Source: Bacteroides sp. (GTDB lineage Bacteria > Bacteroidota > Bacteroidia > Bacteroidales > Bacteroidaceae). Taken from it: a stretch of 64,000 nucleotides of DNA. The number at the start of each line of letters is the position of its first letter. Within the stretch, counting starts at the first letter, position 1. The stretch covers positions 12,878-76,877 of the forward strand of contig DXLM01000004.1 of NCBI GenBank assembly GCA_019414725.1, in the 5' to 3' direction. The position numbers and the translations under genes were made by a program. The notes beneath the pieces were generated by a model. That model worked only from the letters and a program-made list of their open reading frames with translations, had not been told where the DNA came from and did no database searches. This document shows positions 48,683 through 57,007 of the stretch, piece after piece.

Positions 48683-50083
48683 TTAGTGTGCTAATATTTC
48701 GCAAATCTTATCTTGAAACGCACGAGCTTCCTTACCTCGTAAAACATTCTGGTTGATAATAACAAAAGCAAGCATATCGCCATTTCCTGCTTTTACATAT
48801 CCGGCAAGCGAACTTATCCCTGTAACAGTACCGGTCTTGGCACGTACATTCCGATATGCTTTTCCCTGCTTCATACGATAATGCAGTGTCCCATCTACTC
48901 CCGCAACGGGAAGAGCCTCATAAAATGTATGAAAAATCTCAGGATGTGCATAAGCATATTTCAGATACTCCATCATCAAATCAGGAGAGATATAATTGTA
49001 AAGTGATACACCACTGCCATCTACGATACTGTAATTATCGGGATTACGCCCGATCTCATGCTTCATAAAGGAGTGAATAACTTCCTGCGCATCCTTAAAA
49101 CCTACATTTTTTTTCCCAGAACGACTGATAGCCAGATGATAAAACATTGCTTCGGCAGACAGATTATCACTTTTCTTCAACGCACGTTTTAATACAGGTT
49201 CCAACGGTCGTGAAAATGTATACATACCAGTTGCCTCATCCGGACATATTCCATACCGGACTGACTGTATAGAAATACCCGTTTCTTTTAAACGATAAGC
49301 AAATGTATGCAGAAAAAAATCTTTTGACGAATACATATTCAGTGTCTTTGTACATCTGTAATTAGCATTTCCATCTACACAAATCGTATTACCATTATCC
49401 AGCCAGTTACGGGTAACTTTCAGTTTCCCACATTGCGGAGCATAGCTCTGAGCTAAATTGCAAACGGTGTAATAATCAGATTCTGGTATAACCTCTATTT
49501 TCGGCTTTCTTCCCTTCGATGTGGGAATTACTGTTACATTTACGCATCCTCTGTTTAACATGAGCGGAGATAAATATGGCTGAAAGGCTTCGGGAGTATC
49601 ATCCCAAGACCATCCTGCCCCCCAATAAATAGAGTCTGTCAACGATACATCTGCAATCAGGCTCCCTTGAATGCAACGTATTCCGGAGTTATGAACAGCT
49701 TCTACCAGTTTATTCATATCCTCATCCATAAACTCCGGATCGAATCCACCGACTAGGTATAAATCTCCCTGTAATATACTGTCCTGAACGATAGTTCCTG
49801 TATAAGCAATCCGTGTATTGAAAAGATAATATTCTCTAAGCTCTGCCAATGCAGTAACCGATGTTATCACTTTTTCAATGGAGGCAGGACGATAAAGTTT
49901 TTTATCCTGATAGGCATACATCTGCTTTCCTTGTGTCAAATTGAAAACACTAATGCCAACCTCCGAAGTCGTCAATACTTTTTCTGAAGAAACCAATGCA
50001 TCCAGCTTTCCGGCAATAGACTGGGCAGCCAGTGTACAACAACATATTATGAGAGAGATTAATACTAGTCCTGTTCGCTTCAT
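48683..50083 (-). CDS. dacB: D-alanyl-D-alanine carboxypeptidase/endopeptidase (PBP4, class C)
   Basis: This 466-residue periplasmic penicillin-binding protein has a signal peptide (about 1-20). Its active-site motifs are SIEK (S68-K71), SDN (305-307) and KTG (416-418). The region between SxxK and SDN holds the long insert typical of PBP4/DacB. It trims D-Ala and cuts cross-links in peptidoglycan. The start is only 3 bp from the lpdA stop, so it is the last gene of the PH-PH-lpdA-dacB run. That coupling has no obvious metabolic logic. Confidence 0.94.
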   Translation of the reverse strand: MKRTGLVLISLIICCCTLAAQSIAGKLDALVSSEKVLTTSEVGISVFNLTQGKQMYAYQDKKLYRPASIEKVITSVTALAELREYYLFNTRIAYTGTIVQDSILQGDLYLVGGFDPEFMDEDMNKLVEAVHNSGIRCIQGSLIADVSLTDSIYWGAGWSWDDTPEAFQPYLSPLMLNRGCVNVTVIPTSKGRKPKIEVIPESDYYTVCNLAQSYAPQCGKLKVTRNWLDNGNTICVDGNANYRCTKTLNMYSSKDFFLHTFAYRLKETGISIQSVRYGICPDEATGMYTFSRPLEPVLKRALKKSDNLSAEAMFYHLAISRSGKKNVGFKDAQEVIHSFMKHEIGRNPDNYSIVDGSGVSLYNYISPDLMMEYLKYAYAHPEIFHTFYEALPVAGVDGTLHYRMKQGKAYRNVRAKTGTVTGISSLAGYVKAGNGDMLAFVIINQNVLRGKEARAFQDKICEILAH

Positions 50084-50086
50084 ATA

Positions 50087-51427
50087 TTACAATTCTCTAA
50101 AGATTTCACCTACTGTTGGGTGCGGAAAAACAAAACGTTTAAAATATTCCAGATTACGGTGTTCTTCTACCATCATACCTCCCAAGACAATTAACTCGGA
50201 AGCAGGATTTCCCAATATATGTACGCCAAGCACCGTATCTTTATCGTCTACCAAAACTTTAATAACTCCATTTGAGCCTTCATTTTCAGCAACAAACCGT
50301 CCTGAATATGCCATGGGCAATTTCACTGTACGATATGAAGTACCATTTGCCTGCAACACCTCTTCTGTCTGCCCTACAGAAGCAATTTCCGGATTGGTAT
50401 AAACAACTCCTGGAATAGCACGGTAACTCATTTCTTCCGGCTCACCCAAAATATCTTTTACGGCTATTTCTGCTTCTCTCACAGCCGTATGAGCCAGCAA
50501 AGAAACGCCATTCAGATCACCACATACATATACTCCAGGAACAGAGGTACGTAAATGAGCATCGACACGGATATGCCTACGCTCTGTTAGCTCCAGGTTC
50601 AGATTTTCAAGACCAAAGCCTTCTGTAACAGGCCGACGACCTACACTCATCAACAGCTTATCGGCACATATACTGTTTGCTCCATCCGCATTTTCATAAT
50701 GTACATGTATTCCTTCGTCATCCTGTGAAAGACTGGTTACTTTGGCGCCAAGCAGGAATTTAACTCCTTTCTTTGAATATTCTGTGCGAAGAGAAGCCGC
50801 AAGTTCACGATCGATGCCATTCAAGATTTCATTCATCATTTCGATGACGGTTACTTGTACTCCCAAGCTGGAAAAGAAAGAAGCAAACTCCATTCCGATA
50901 ACTCCTCCTCCTACAATAGCAAGCGAACGAGGCAATTCTTTATTATCGAGTGCATCACGGTGAGTCCAATAACTAACCTGATCAATACCTTGTATCGGAG
51001 GAATAACAGTCTGACTACCTGTACAAATAATCAGATGTTCACATTCGTACGTTTCATCTGCACAACGTACAGTATTCTTATCCACAATATAAGCTTCTCC
51101 ATTAACAACAGTAACCTGCTGTGCTGCCAGTTTAGCCTTAATCCCTAAAACCAGTTTACGGACAACCTTGGCTTTTCGTGAAATAATTTTCGGCAAATCA
51201 AAAGAAGCGTCTGGTACACTTACAGCATATTTCGATGCATGACGGGCATAATCGTATACTTTAGCTGAATAAAGCAATGTCTTCGTCGGTATACATCCTT
51301 CATTCAGACAAACACCTCCCAAACTATTCTTTTCGAACAGAACAACACTCAATCCAGCCTTACCGGCAGCTTCGGCAGCTGTATATCCGGCAGGACCTCC
51401 ACCAATAATTGCAAGTTGGAATTTCAT
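50087..51427 (-). CDS. lpdA: Dihydrolipoyl dehydrogenase (E3)
   Basis: This 446-residue flavoprotein reoxidises dihydrolipoamide with NAD in 2-oxoacid dehydrogenase or glycine-cleavage complexes. The FAD motif GGGPAGYTAAEA is at 9-20, the redox disulfide at C40 and C45 in GGVCLNEGCIPTK, the NAD motif AIVGGGVIGMEFASF in the middle, and the catalytic H436-E441 pair in HPTVGEIFREL at the end. It is slightly shorter than the usual 465-475 residues. No E1 or E2 genes are nearby, which is common in Bacteroidota, so its partner complex is unknown. Confidence 0.94.
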   Translation of the reverse strand: MKFQLAIIGGGPAGYTAAEAAGKAGLSVVLFEKNSLGGVCLNEGCIPTKTLLYSAKVYDYARHASKYAVSVPDASFDLPKIISRKAKVVRKLVLGIKAKLAAQQVTVVNGEAYIVDKNTVRCADETYECEHLIICTGSQTVIPPIQGIDQVSYWTHRDALDNKELPRSLAIVGGGVIGMEFASFFSSLGVQVTVIEMMNEILNGIDRELAASLRTEYSKKGVKFLLGAKVTSLSQDDEGIHVHYENADGANSICADKLLMSVGRRPVTEGFGLENLNLELTERRHIRVDAHLRTSVPGVYVCGDLNGVSLLAHTAVREAEIAVKDILGEPEEMSYRAIPGVVYTNPEIASVGQTEEVLQANGTSYRTVKLPMAYSGRFVAENEGSNGVIKVLVDDKDTVLGVHILGNPASELIVLGGMMVEEHRNLEYFKRFVFPHPTVGEIFREL

Positions 51428-51462
51428 ATTATTTTATTTAGATTAATAGGTTTCAATTTATA

Positions 51463-51864
51463 TCAGCTCCAGTTTTCGTATTCCATATCCGGATAATATT
51501 CGTATAGAGTATCTACAAACAATTCCGGCTCCTGTAAAGGATACCACCTGTCACTTTTTTCAGCAATGATACGCAGAGCTTTACGCTGGGGGTCAAAATA
51601 CACTTTGGTAATTCCCTTCAAAACGACCTTTGAAAAGCCTAAATAACAAACTACATGTACTGTTCCATCATCATCTATCCGGTATTCTTTTATTTCTTCG
51701 AACATGCAGAACAATACATCAAGTATAAAAATCAATACCATAGCAAGTACCCAAAGTCTTTCCTGATAATAGATTATACCTAATATAACAGTCAGGACAA
51801 GAGCACTTATAAGAGTTTCACATATAAATCTCTTTACCGATTTTCGAGGTTTGAAATTTTTCAT
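51463..51864 (-). CDS. Small PH-like membrane protein
   Basis: This 133-residue protein has two N-terminal membrane segments (about 13-31 and 35-52). A small soluble domain rich in beta-strands follows (DDDGTVHVVCYLGFSKVVLKGI, in two strands) and resembles bacterial PH domains. No catalytic motif is visible. It lies 35 bp before lpdA and 10 bp after a second protein of similar layout, so the two may form a membrane-associated pair. Function is unknown. Confidence 0.75.
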   Translation of the reverse strand: MKNFKPRKSVKRFICETLISALVLTVILGIIYYQERLWVLAMVLIFILDVLFCMFEEIKEYRIDDDGTVHVVCYLGFSKVVLKGITKVYFDPQRKALRIIAEKSDRWYPLQEPELFVDTLYEYYPDMEYENWS

Positions 51865-51874
51865 AAAACATATT

Positions 51875-52306
51875 TTAGTTATCGATCATATCTGTATTTT
51901 CGCCACTTTTCATTTTTTTCTGTACCCATCGGATAAAATCTTCCGCATTTTGAGGAGAGACAAAAACTTTTTCATGTTTATCACCGACACGATAAGTTAT
52001 CTCAACTCGATGAACAGAAAGGGCAGGAGCAATGGAGAAAGAATTTACTTCGCACATACCGACAATAGTATTCAGTAATATAGTTTTATCAGCCACAAAG
52101 CGTCCTGTTTCAATCAATAACTTGCCACTACCCGTAACAATATAACGTGTATGTATTAACATTTCAATTTCAAATATCATCACAGCAGCAACCAGTAATG
52201 TGGCTATGGTATAATGAAACCAAAAGAAATCGAACAATAAAAAAGCAGTTACAGCCATCAGTAACCAGTACCACCAGTCTACTTTAGAGTGAAAAGTCCT
52301 GTCCAT
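51875..52306 (-). CDS. PH-domain (bPH_4-like) membrane protein
   Basis: The ATG at 52306 gives a 143-residue protein; an earlier in-frame ATG at 52354 would add a non-conserved leader. Two helices (about 11-45) are followed by a bacterial PH-like domain. Its landmarks are RYIVTGSGKLLIETG and the closing VFVSPQNAEDFIRWVQKKM, as in the DUF1200/bPH_4 family. It is the first gene of the run leading to lpdA and dacB and is divergent from nadB. A scaffolding or membrane-stress role is possible but not shown. Confidence 0.78.
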   Translation of the reverse strand: MDRTFHSKVDWWYWLLMAVTAFLLFDFFWFHYTIATLLVAAVMIFEIEMLIHTRYIVTGSGKLLIETGRFVADKTILLNTIVGMCEVNSFSIAPALSVHRVEITYRVGDKHEKVFVSPQNAEDFIRWVQKKMKSGENTDMIDN

Positions 52307-52426
52307 TATATCTACAAGATTTATTAATTCTTTGTGAAGATAGCAATTTATCACCGAAAACCATACTTATCATAAGGTTCTTTAGAAAAAAAACAAAGAG
52401 ACAGTGCTCTCATGTCAGTTTTTTTG

Positions 52427-52434
52427 TAGTTTTG
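52427..52434 (+). promoter_or_regulatory. Candidate -7 box of nadB
   Basis: TAGTTTTG matches TAnnTTTG and lies 23 bp upstream of the ATG at 52458. This position rules out the in-frame ATG at 52404, which would lie upstream of the promoter. Confidence 0.6.
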
Positions 52435-52457
52435 CAACAATATATACATATTTTATT

Positions 52458-54053
52458 ATGGTAAGAAAATTCGATTTTCTCGTTATCGGTTCAGGAATTG
52501 CCGGAATGAGCTTTGCGCTGAAAGTTGCGCATAAAGGTTCGGTTGCACTGATCTGCAAAGCCGGACTAGAAGAAGCCAATACCTACTATGCACAAGGAGG
52601 AATTGCTTCTGTAACGAATCTGAAAGTGGATAACTTCGAAAAGCATATCCACGATACAATGGTAGCTGGCGACTGGATTAGCGACCCGGAAGCTGTAGAA
52701 AAAGTAGTGCGTAATGCCCCTGCTCAGATTGAAGAATTAATAAACTGGGGAGTTAACTTCGATAAAACCGAAAACGGAGAATTCGATTTACATAAAGAAG
52801 GAGGGCACTCTGAATTCCGCATTTTACACCATAAGGACAATACTGGAGCAGAAATTCAGACGAGCCTGATCGAAGCTGTAAAAAAACATCCTAATATCAC
52901 AGTATTTACCAGCTTCTATGCTGTAGAAATTATCACTCAGCATCATCTTGGCATCATCGTAACCCGTCATACACCAGGCATTAAATGTTTTGGTGCTTAT
53001 GTATTGAATGAAAAAACAGGAGATGTAGATACCTTCCTTTCAAAAGTCACAGTAATGGCTACAGGAGGATGTGAAGCTGTATATACCCATACAACCAATC
53101 CGCTGGTTGCCACTGGTGACGGTATCGCAATGGTTTATCGTGCTAAGGGACTTGTAAAGGATATGGAATTCATCCAGTTCCATCCAACAGCCTTGTATCA
53201 TCCGGGAGACCGTCCTAGTTTCTTAATAACAGAAGCCATGCGTGGATATGGAGCTGTATTAAGAAATCTCGGCGGAGAAGAATTTATGCAAAAATATGAT
53301 CCACGTTTATCACTTGCTCCGCGCGACATCGTAGCCCGTGCCATAGATAGTGAAATGAAACAACGGGGTGAAGATCATGTATATTTGGATGTAACCCATA
53401 AAGATCCGGAAGAAACAAAGAAACACTTCCCCAATATTTATAAAAAATGTCTTAGCCAGGGTATAGATATTACCAAGGATTATATTCCGGTGGCTCCTGC
53501 TGCTCATTACTTGTGTGGCGGTATCAAAGTTAACTTGGACGGACAATCTAGCATCAAACGTCTGTATGCTATTGGAGAATGCTCTTGTACCGGATTGCAT
53601 GGAGGAAACCGTCTTGCTTCCAATTCGCTTATTGAGGCTATCGTGTATGCAGACTCTGCTGCGAAACATGCTTTAAGCGTTCTCGACCGTTATGACTTCA
53701 ATGAAGATATTCCTGAATGGAATGCAGAAGGTACAATCAGCAATGAAGAACGCATCCTGATTACTCAAAGCATGAAAGAGGTAAATCAGATAATGGAATC
53801 ATACGTAGGTATCGTACGAAGCAATCTTCGTCTTGTTCGTGCATGGAATCGTCTGGACATCTTATACGAAGAAACAGAACGATTGTTTAAGCGTGTAAAG
53901 GCTTCACGTGAAATCTGTGAACTGCGTAATATGATTAATGTCGGCTATTTAATTACGCGTCAGGCTATGGAACGTAAAGAAAGCAGAGGGCTACATTACA
54001 CCATAGACTATCCGCATCCAGCCAAACAACAAGACAATACCGAAGTTTTATAA
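52458..54053 (+). CDS. nadB: L-aspartate oxidase
   Basis: From the ATG at 52458 the enzyme has 531 residues. It oxidises L-aspartate to iminoaspartate, the first step of de novo NAD synthesis, and in anaerobes uses fumarate as electron acceptor. The FAD motif IGSGIAGMSFALKVA is at the start. Family motifs include ANTYYAQGGIASV, EFIQFHPTALYHPG, the capping-domain arginine in APRDIVARAID, and CTGLHGGNRLASNSL. nadA and nadC are not in the window. The upstream start at 52404 is rejected because it precedes the promoter. Confidence 0.95.
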   Translation: MVRKFDFLVIGSGIAGMSFALKVAHKGSVALICKAGLEEANTYYAQGGIASVTNLKVDNFEKHIHDTMVAGDWISDPEAVEKVVRNAPAQIEELINWGVNFDKTENGEFDLHKEGGHSEFRILHHKDNTGAEIQTSLIEAVKKHPNITVFTSFYAVEIITQHHLGIIVTRHTPGIKCFGAYVLNEKTGDVDTFLSKVTVMATGGCEAVYTHTTNPLVATGDGIAMVYRAKGLVKDMEFIQFHPTALYHPGDRPSFLITEAMRGYGAVLRNLGGEEFMQKYDPRLSLAPRDIVARAIDSEMKQRGEDHVYLDVTHKDPEETKKHFPNIYKKCLSQGIDITKDYIPVAPAAHYLCGGIKVNLDGQSSIKRLYAIGECSCTGLHGGNRLASNSLIEAIVYADSAAKHALSVLDRYDFNEDIPEWNAEGTISNEERILITQSMKEVNQIMESYVGIVRSNLRLVRAWNRLDILYEETERLFKRVKASREICELRNMINVGYLITRQAMERKESRGLHYTIDYPHPAKQQDNTEVL

Positions 54054-54072
54054 AATCCACTGTTGATAAAAC

Positions 54073-54109
54073 AAAAAGGAGTTGTATCTCGTTGATACAA
54101 CTCCTTTTT
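54073..54109 (+). terminator. Intrinsic terminator of nadB
   Basis: A perfect 16-bp stem (54073-54088 with 54094-54109) with a 5-nt loop has its own A-run and T-run ends. It starts 20 bp after the nadB stop. Confidence 0.9.
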
Positions 54110-54156
54110 ATATTATGCATCCCAAAATTCTAGATTTAAATCCCTATTCTTTAAAC

Positions 54157-54188
54157 CAATACTTCGGTAAATTTTTACCGAAGTATTG
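54157..54188. repeat. Orphan palindrome, 15-bp arms with 2-nt centre
   Basis: A perfect inverted repeat (54157-54171 with 54174-54188) lies midway in the 333-bp gap between nadB and the DUF3823 gene. Neither side has a T-run, so it does not look like a simple terminator. The rest of the gap holds only the two flanking terminators; an 85-codon open frame crossing it is not credible as a gene. Confidence 0.7.
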
Positions 54189-54305
54189 TATGAGAATACA
54201 GATTTTTTACAAAACAACTCACTTATTGCAAAGAAAAATTGTTCTTATTTCATTCACCGATAATTCTTGTGCAATTAATGGCATTTTCTATTCATTTATA
54301 TACAA

Positions 54306-54347
54306 AAAGGGACTTACATTAAAATTATATCTAAAGTAAGTCCCTTT
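54306..54347 (-). terminator. Terminator of PUL C
   Basis: A perfect 12-bp stem (54306-54317 with 54336-54347) with an 18-nt loop runs into a T-run on the minus strand. It sits 39 bp downstream of the DUF3823 gene stop and ends the susC-susD-DUF3823 transcript. Confidence 0.8.
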
Positions 54348-54386
54348 ATAGCCTATAAATGTAAATTTAGAAAGATATAACCATTA

Positions 54387-55097
54387 TCATTTTAAACGTA
54401 TTACTTCAGAATATATAGCTTGGTCAGAACCGGAAGGCCATAATGCAATACGACCAAACAAAGTACCACGTTTCAGAGCAGTTTGAAACATTTGATGTTC
54501 GGCATAATCTCTTGTTTGAAATACATAAGTCTTACCTCCGTCTTTGTATTCAGCCATGTTATCAGTTTCATCATATCTATCCACATTATGATTATCATCA
54601 CATAAGAACTGTGTAGTTCCCAATAATAACATCACACGGTCAATACCCTTTCCTGCAACATTATTAACATCGAAGGAAGCATTAACCTTATTTCCATCAA
54701 GAGTTATTTTTGCATTATCAACCAAATAATATGGTTGCACATTTACATCAACATTAGCATAACCATTCAGATCAATATATATTGTATCTCTTCCTTCAGA
54801 AGTCCATGGACCATGTCCTGCTTTTGTTATCAACTGATATTGCCCATCAAAAATACAAATCGAAAATTCTCCATTTTGATTAACATGTACATTAAATGGA
54901 TCATGAAGTTCATAACCACTTTGATACAATTGTAAAACAACACCTTCATTTCCTTTTAACTGAAGTGGTCTACCTTGATATACAACTCGTCCGGTTATAA
55001 AAGATTCAGGTTCATCATAATTATCTTTCCGACAACCAGACAATACGACAATCATCAAAACAAAAAATGATAATATTTTAATCAACTTTTTCATCAT
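54387..55097 (-). CDS. DUF3823-type lipoprotein (SusE/F position, PUL C)
   Basis: This 236-residue lipoprotein has its lipobox at VVLSGC (about C22). The mature part looks like two beta-sandwich domains. The first (about 33-115) resembles a carboxypeptidase-regulatory fold (FITGRVVYQGRPL), and the second (about 120-230) contains KITLDGNKVNASFDVNN. This layout agrees with the DUF3823 family found directly after susD in many loci. It probably sits on the cell surface and helps bind the imported ligand. It follows susD after 15 bp and is the last gene of the unit. Confidence 0.85.
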   Translation of the reverse strand: MMKKLIKILSFFVLMIVVLSGCRKDNYDEPESFITGRVVYQGRPLQLKGNEGVVLQLYQSGYELHDPFNVHVNQNGEFSICIFDGQYQLITKAGHGPWTSEGRDTIYIDLNGYANVDVNVQPYYLVDNAKITLDGNKVNASFDVNNVAGKGIDRVMLLLGTTQFLCDDNHNVDRYDETDNMAEYKDGGKTYVFQTRDYAEHQMFQTALKRGTLFGRIALWPSGSDQAIYSEVIRLK

Positions 55098-55112
55098 TGT
55101 ATTATTTTTATA

Positions 55113-57005
55113 TTATTGATAAGGATTCTTTACTAACTTAGGATTATTATTTAACCATCCATTGTCTATTTCTCCATAATAATCAGCTTCTGTACACTTA
55201 TATGGATTAGTCCACAAGCCTAACTTAGCCATATCTTTTTCAATAAAGACCCATTTTCCATCATTCGGATCTCCTGGTGCAACAACTTTATACGGCCATA
55301 ATCCGTGACGCTGTGCTGTTCTCGAGTTGGGATCTCCATTCCATAACTTATGAGCCTCCATAAATCTTTTTAAAGTCCACCAGCGATGTCCCTCAAATGC
55401 AAATTCCACACGATACTCATGAATCAACTTATTTTTATCAATAGAAGTAAGTGGATTTACACCAGCGCGTTTACGTACCTCATTAATATAAGACAAAGCT
55501 TCAGAATCACCTTCATCTCCACTTATCATCCACTGAGTTTCAGCCGCAATTAAATAGGCCTCTGCAATACGAAAATGTACATTCCACATAGCAGATCCTC
55601 TACCAATAGTACCAGCAGCAGGAGTTTCATCCAAATATTTACGAATATAGAAGCCTGTACGATTAATCTCTCGATCGTCACCTCCTAATGGACCATTATT
55701 AGCAGTAATCAATCGATGTTCATCATCATATGAATTACGTGCTCCCGTTAATTCAACCCATTTTCCATCTTTTTTTATCAGCTGTCCAGCCTGTATTTCA
55801 ATATTTTGTCCTGCAAAAGTAGAACCCGGTACAAGAATTGTCCCCATCAATCTAGGGTCTCTCTGTTCAAATAACTCTGTAGGAGAATCATAGAATACCA
55901 GATTATTCAATTCGGTATTACCTTCATTCCATTTACTTGCATCGAATTGTACAGATGTACCCAACTGTGATGCATCAGCATTAATAGGTTCAAACGCTTC
56001 AACAAGTTCCAAAATTACTGAAAGTCTATCACTACCTGTATCCTGTTCTATACTCTTAGGCAGATTGTTTTTGGTAAACTGATGAGTTTTTCCAGGAGAA
56101 ACAAAGTCAAAAGTCCAAATAACTTCACTATTACCATCCTTTTGACATACTGCCTTATAGAAATTATCAGCTAAAGCTTGATGGCTCTGATCATTTGAAA
56201 ACATTAACTTATATGGACCATCGTTTATAACTTCTTTAGCAGCAGTTAAAGCTATTTGATAATATCCCTTTGCTTTTTCAGCAGGAATTCCCACTTCTCC
56301 TCCTTTTGTTCTAAGTCCCGGATGTTCTTCTACATTATTATAAGTAGCTAACGAAGCTGCATATAAAGCAGCACGCGCCTGAAGCATTTTGGCTACCCAA
56401 TAATTTGCACGCGCATTATTTTTATTGGTTTCCTTCGACAAGCCTTTAGCAGCCTCCTCACACTCACTGATAATGTAGTCGTATAAATCAGACTCAGTAC
56501 TACGTGGAATCTGTAAGGTAGAAATATCCATTCCTGGAGTATATGAGAAAACCTGATCACCAATAATAGGAACTCCTCCAATAGAACGACCTATACAGAA
56601 ATAAGTCCAAGCACGAATAAATCTAGCTTCAGCAATATATGCTTTTTTTGCATCTTCACTTAAAACAGGAGAAGACTGTACTCCATTCATAAAAACATTC
56701 AGGTCATGAAACAAAACGTAATTATATCCGTTTCTCCAATTATTACGTCCCCAAGCTCCTTCTTGGCTACGGTCATATGTGATTACTTCATCTAATAAAC
56801 GCCAAGCATCAGAATCTTCAATTTTCTGACCAAACATTACACGACCATAAAAATTAGCCAATACAGATTTCATCAAAGCTTCGTCACCATAGGTTTGATC
56901 CTGGGTCAAAATAGTATCTGGTTCTTGATCAAGAAAATCACTGCAGCTGCCAAACATCATCATTAGACATAAAGAAGCAGTATACAAATATTTAGTTTTC
57001 ATCAT
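55113..57005 (-). CDS. SusD-family glycan-binding lipoprotein (PUL C)
   Basis: This 630-residue lipoprotein has the signal MMKTKYLYTASLCLMMMFGS, followed by the lipobox cysteine and SDFLDQEPDTILT, a standard SusD start. TPR-like helices include AYIAEARFIRAWTYFCIGR. The C-terminal part shows the SusD hallmark RIAEAYLIAAETQ and a helix reading EYRVEFAFEGHRWWTLKRF. It starts 2 bp after the susC stop. The ligand cannot be deduced because no enzyme gene accompanies this locus. Confidence 0.95.
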   Translation of the reverse strand: MMKTKYLYTASLCLMMMFGSCSDFLDQEPDTILTQDQTYGDEALMKSVLANFYGRVMFGQKIEDSDAWRLLDEVITYDRSQEGAWGRNNWRNGYNYVLFHDLNVFMNGVQSSPVLSEDAKKAYIAEARFIRAWTYFCIGRSIGGVPIIGDQVFSYTPGMDISTLQIPRSTESDLYDYIISECEEAAKGLSKETNKNNARANYWVAKMLQARAALYAASLATYNNVEEHPGLRTKGGEVGIPAEKAKGYYQIALTAAKEVINDGPYKLMFSNDQSHQALADNFYKAVCQKDGNSEVIWTFDFVSPGKTHQFTKNNLPKSIEQDTGSDRLSVILELVEAFEPINADASQLGTSVQFDASKWNEGNTELNNLVFYDSPTELFEQRDPRLMGTILVPGSTFAGQNIEIQAGQLIKKDGKWVELTGARNSYDDEHRLITANNGPLGGDDREINRTGFYIRKYLDETPAAGTIGRGSAMWNVHFRIAEAYLIAAETQWMISGDEGDSEALSYINEVRKRAGVNPLTSIDKNKLIHEYRVEFAFEGHRWWTLKRFMEAHKLWNGDPNSRTAQRHGLWPYKVVAPGDPNDGKWVFIEKDMAKLGLWTNPYKCTEADYYGEIDNGWLNNNPKLVKNPYQ

Positions 57006-57007
57006 TT

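Noticed and set aside
52404..52457. Upstream start for nadB
   Set aside because: It lies before the predicted promoter; the FAD-binding fold begins just after the ATG at 52458.
54082..54339. 85-codon open frame after nadB
   Set aside because: It begins inside the nadB terminator, spans the orphan palindrome and has no protein-like features.
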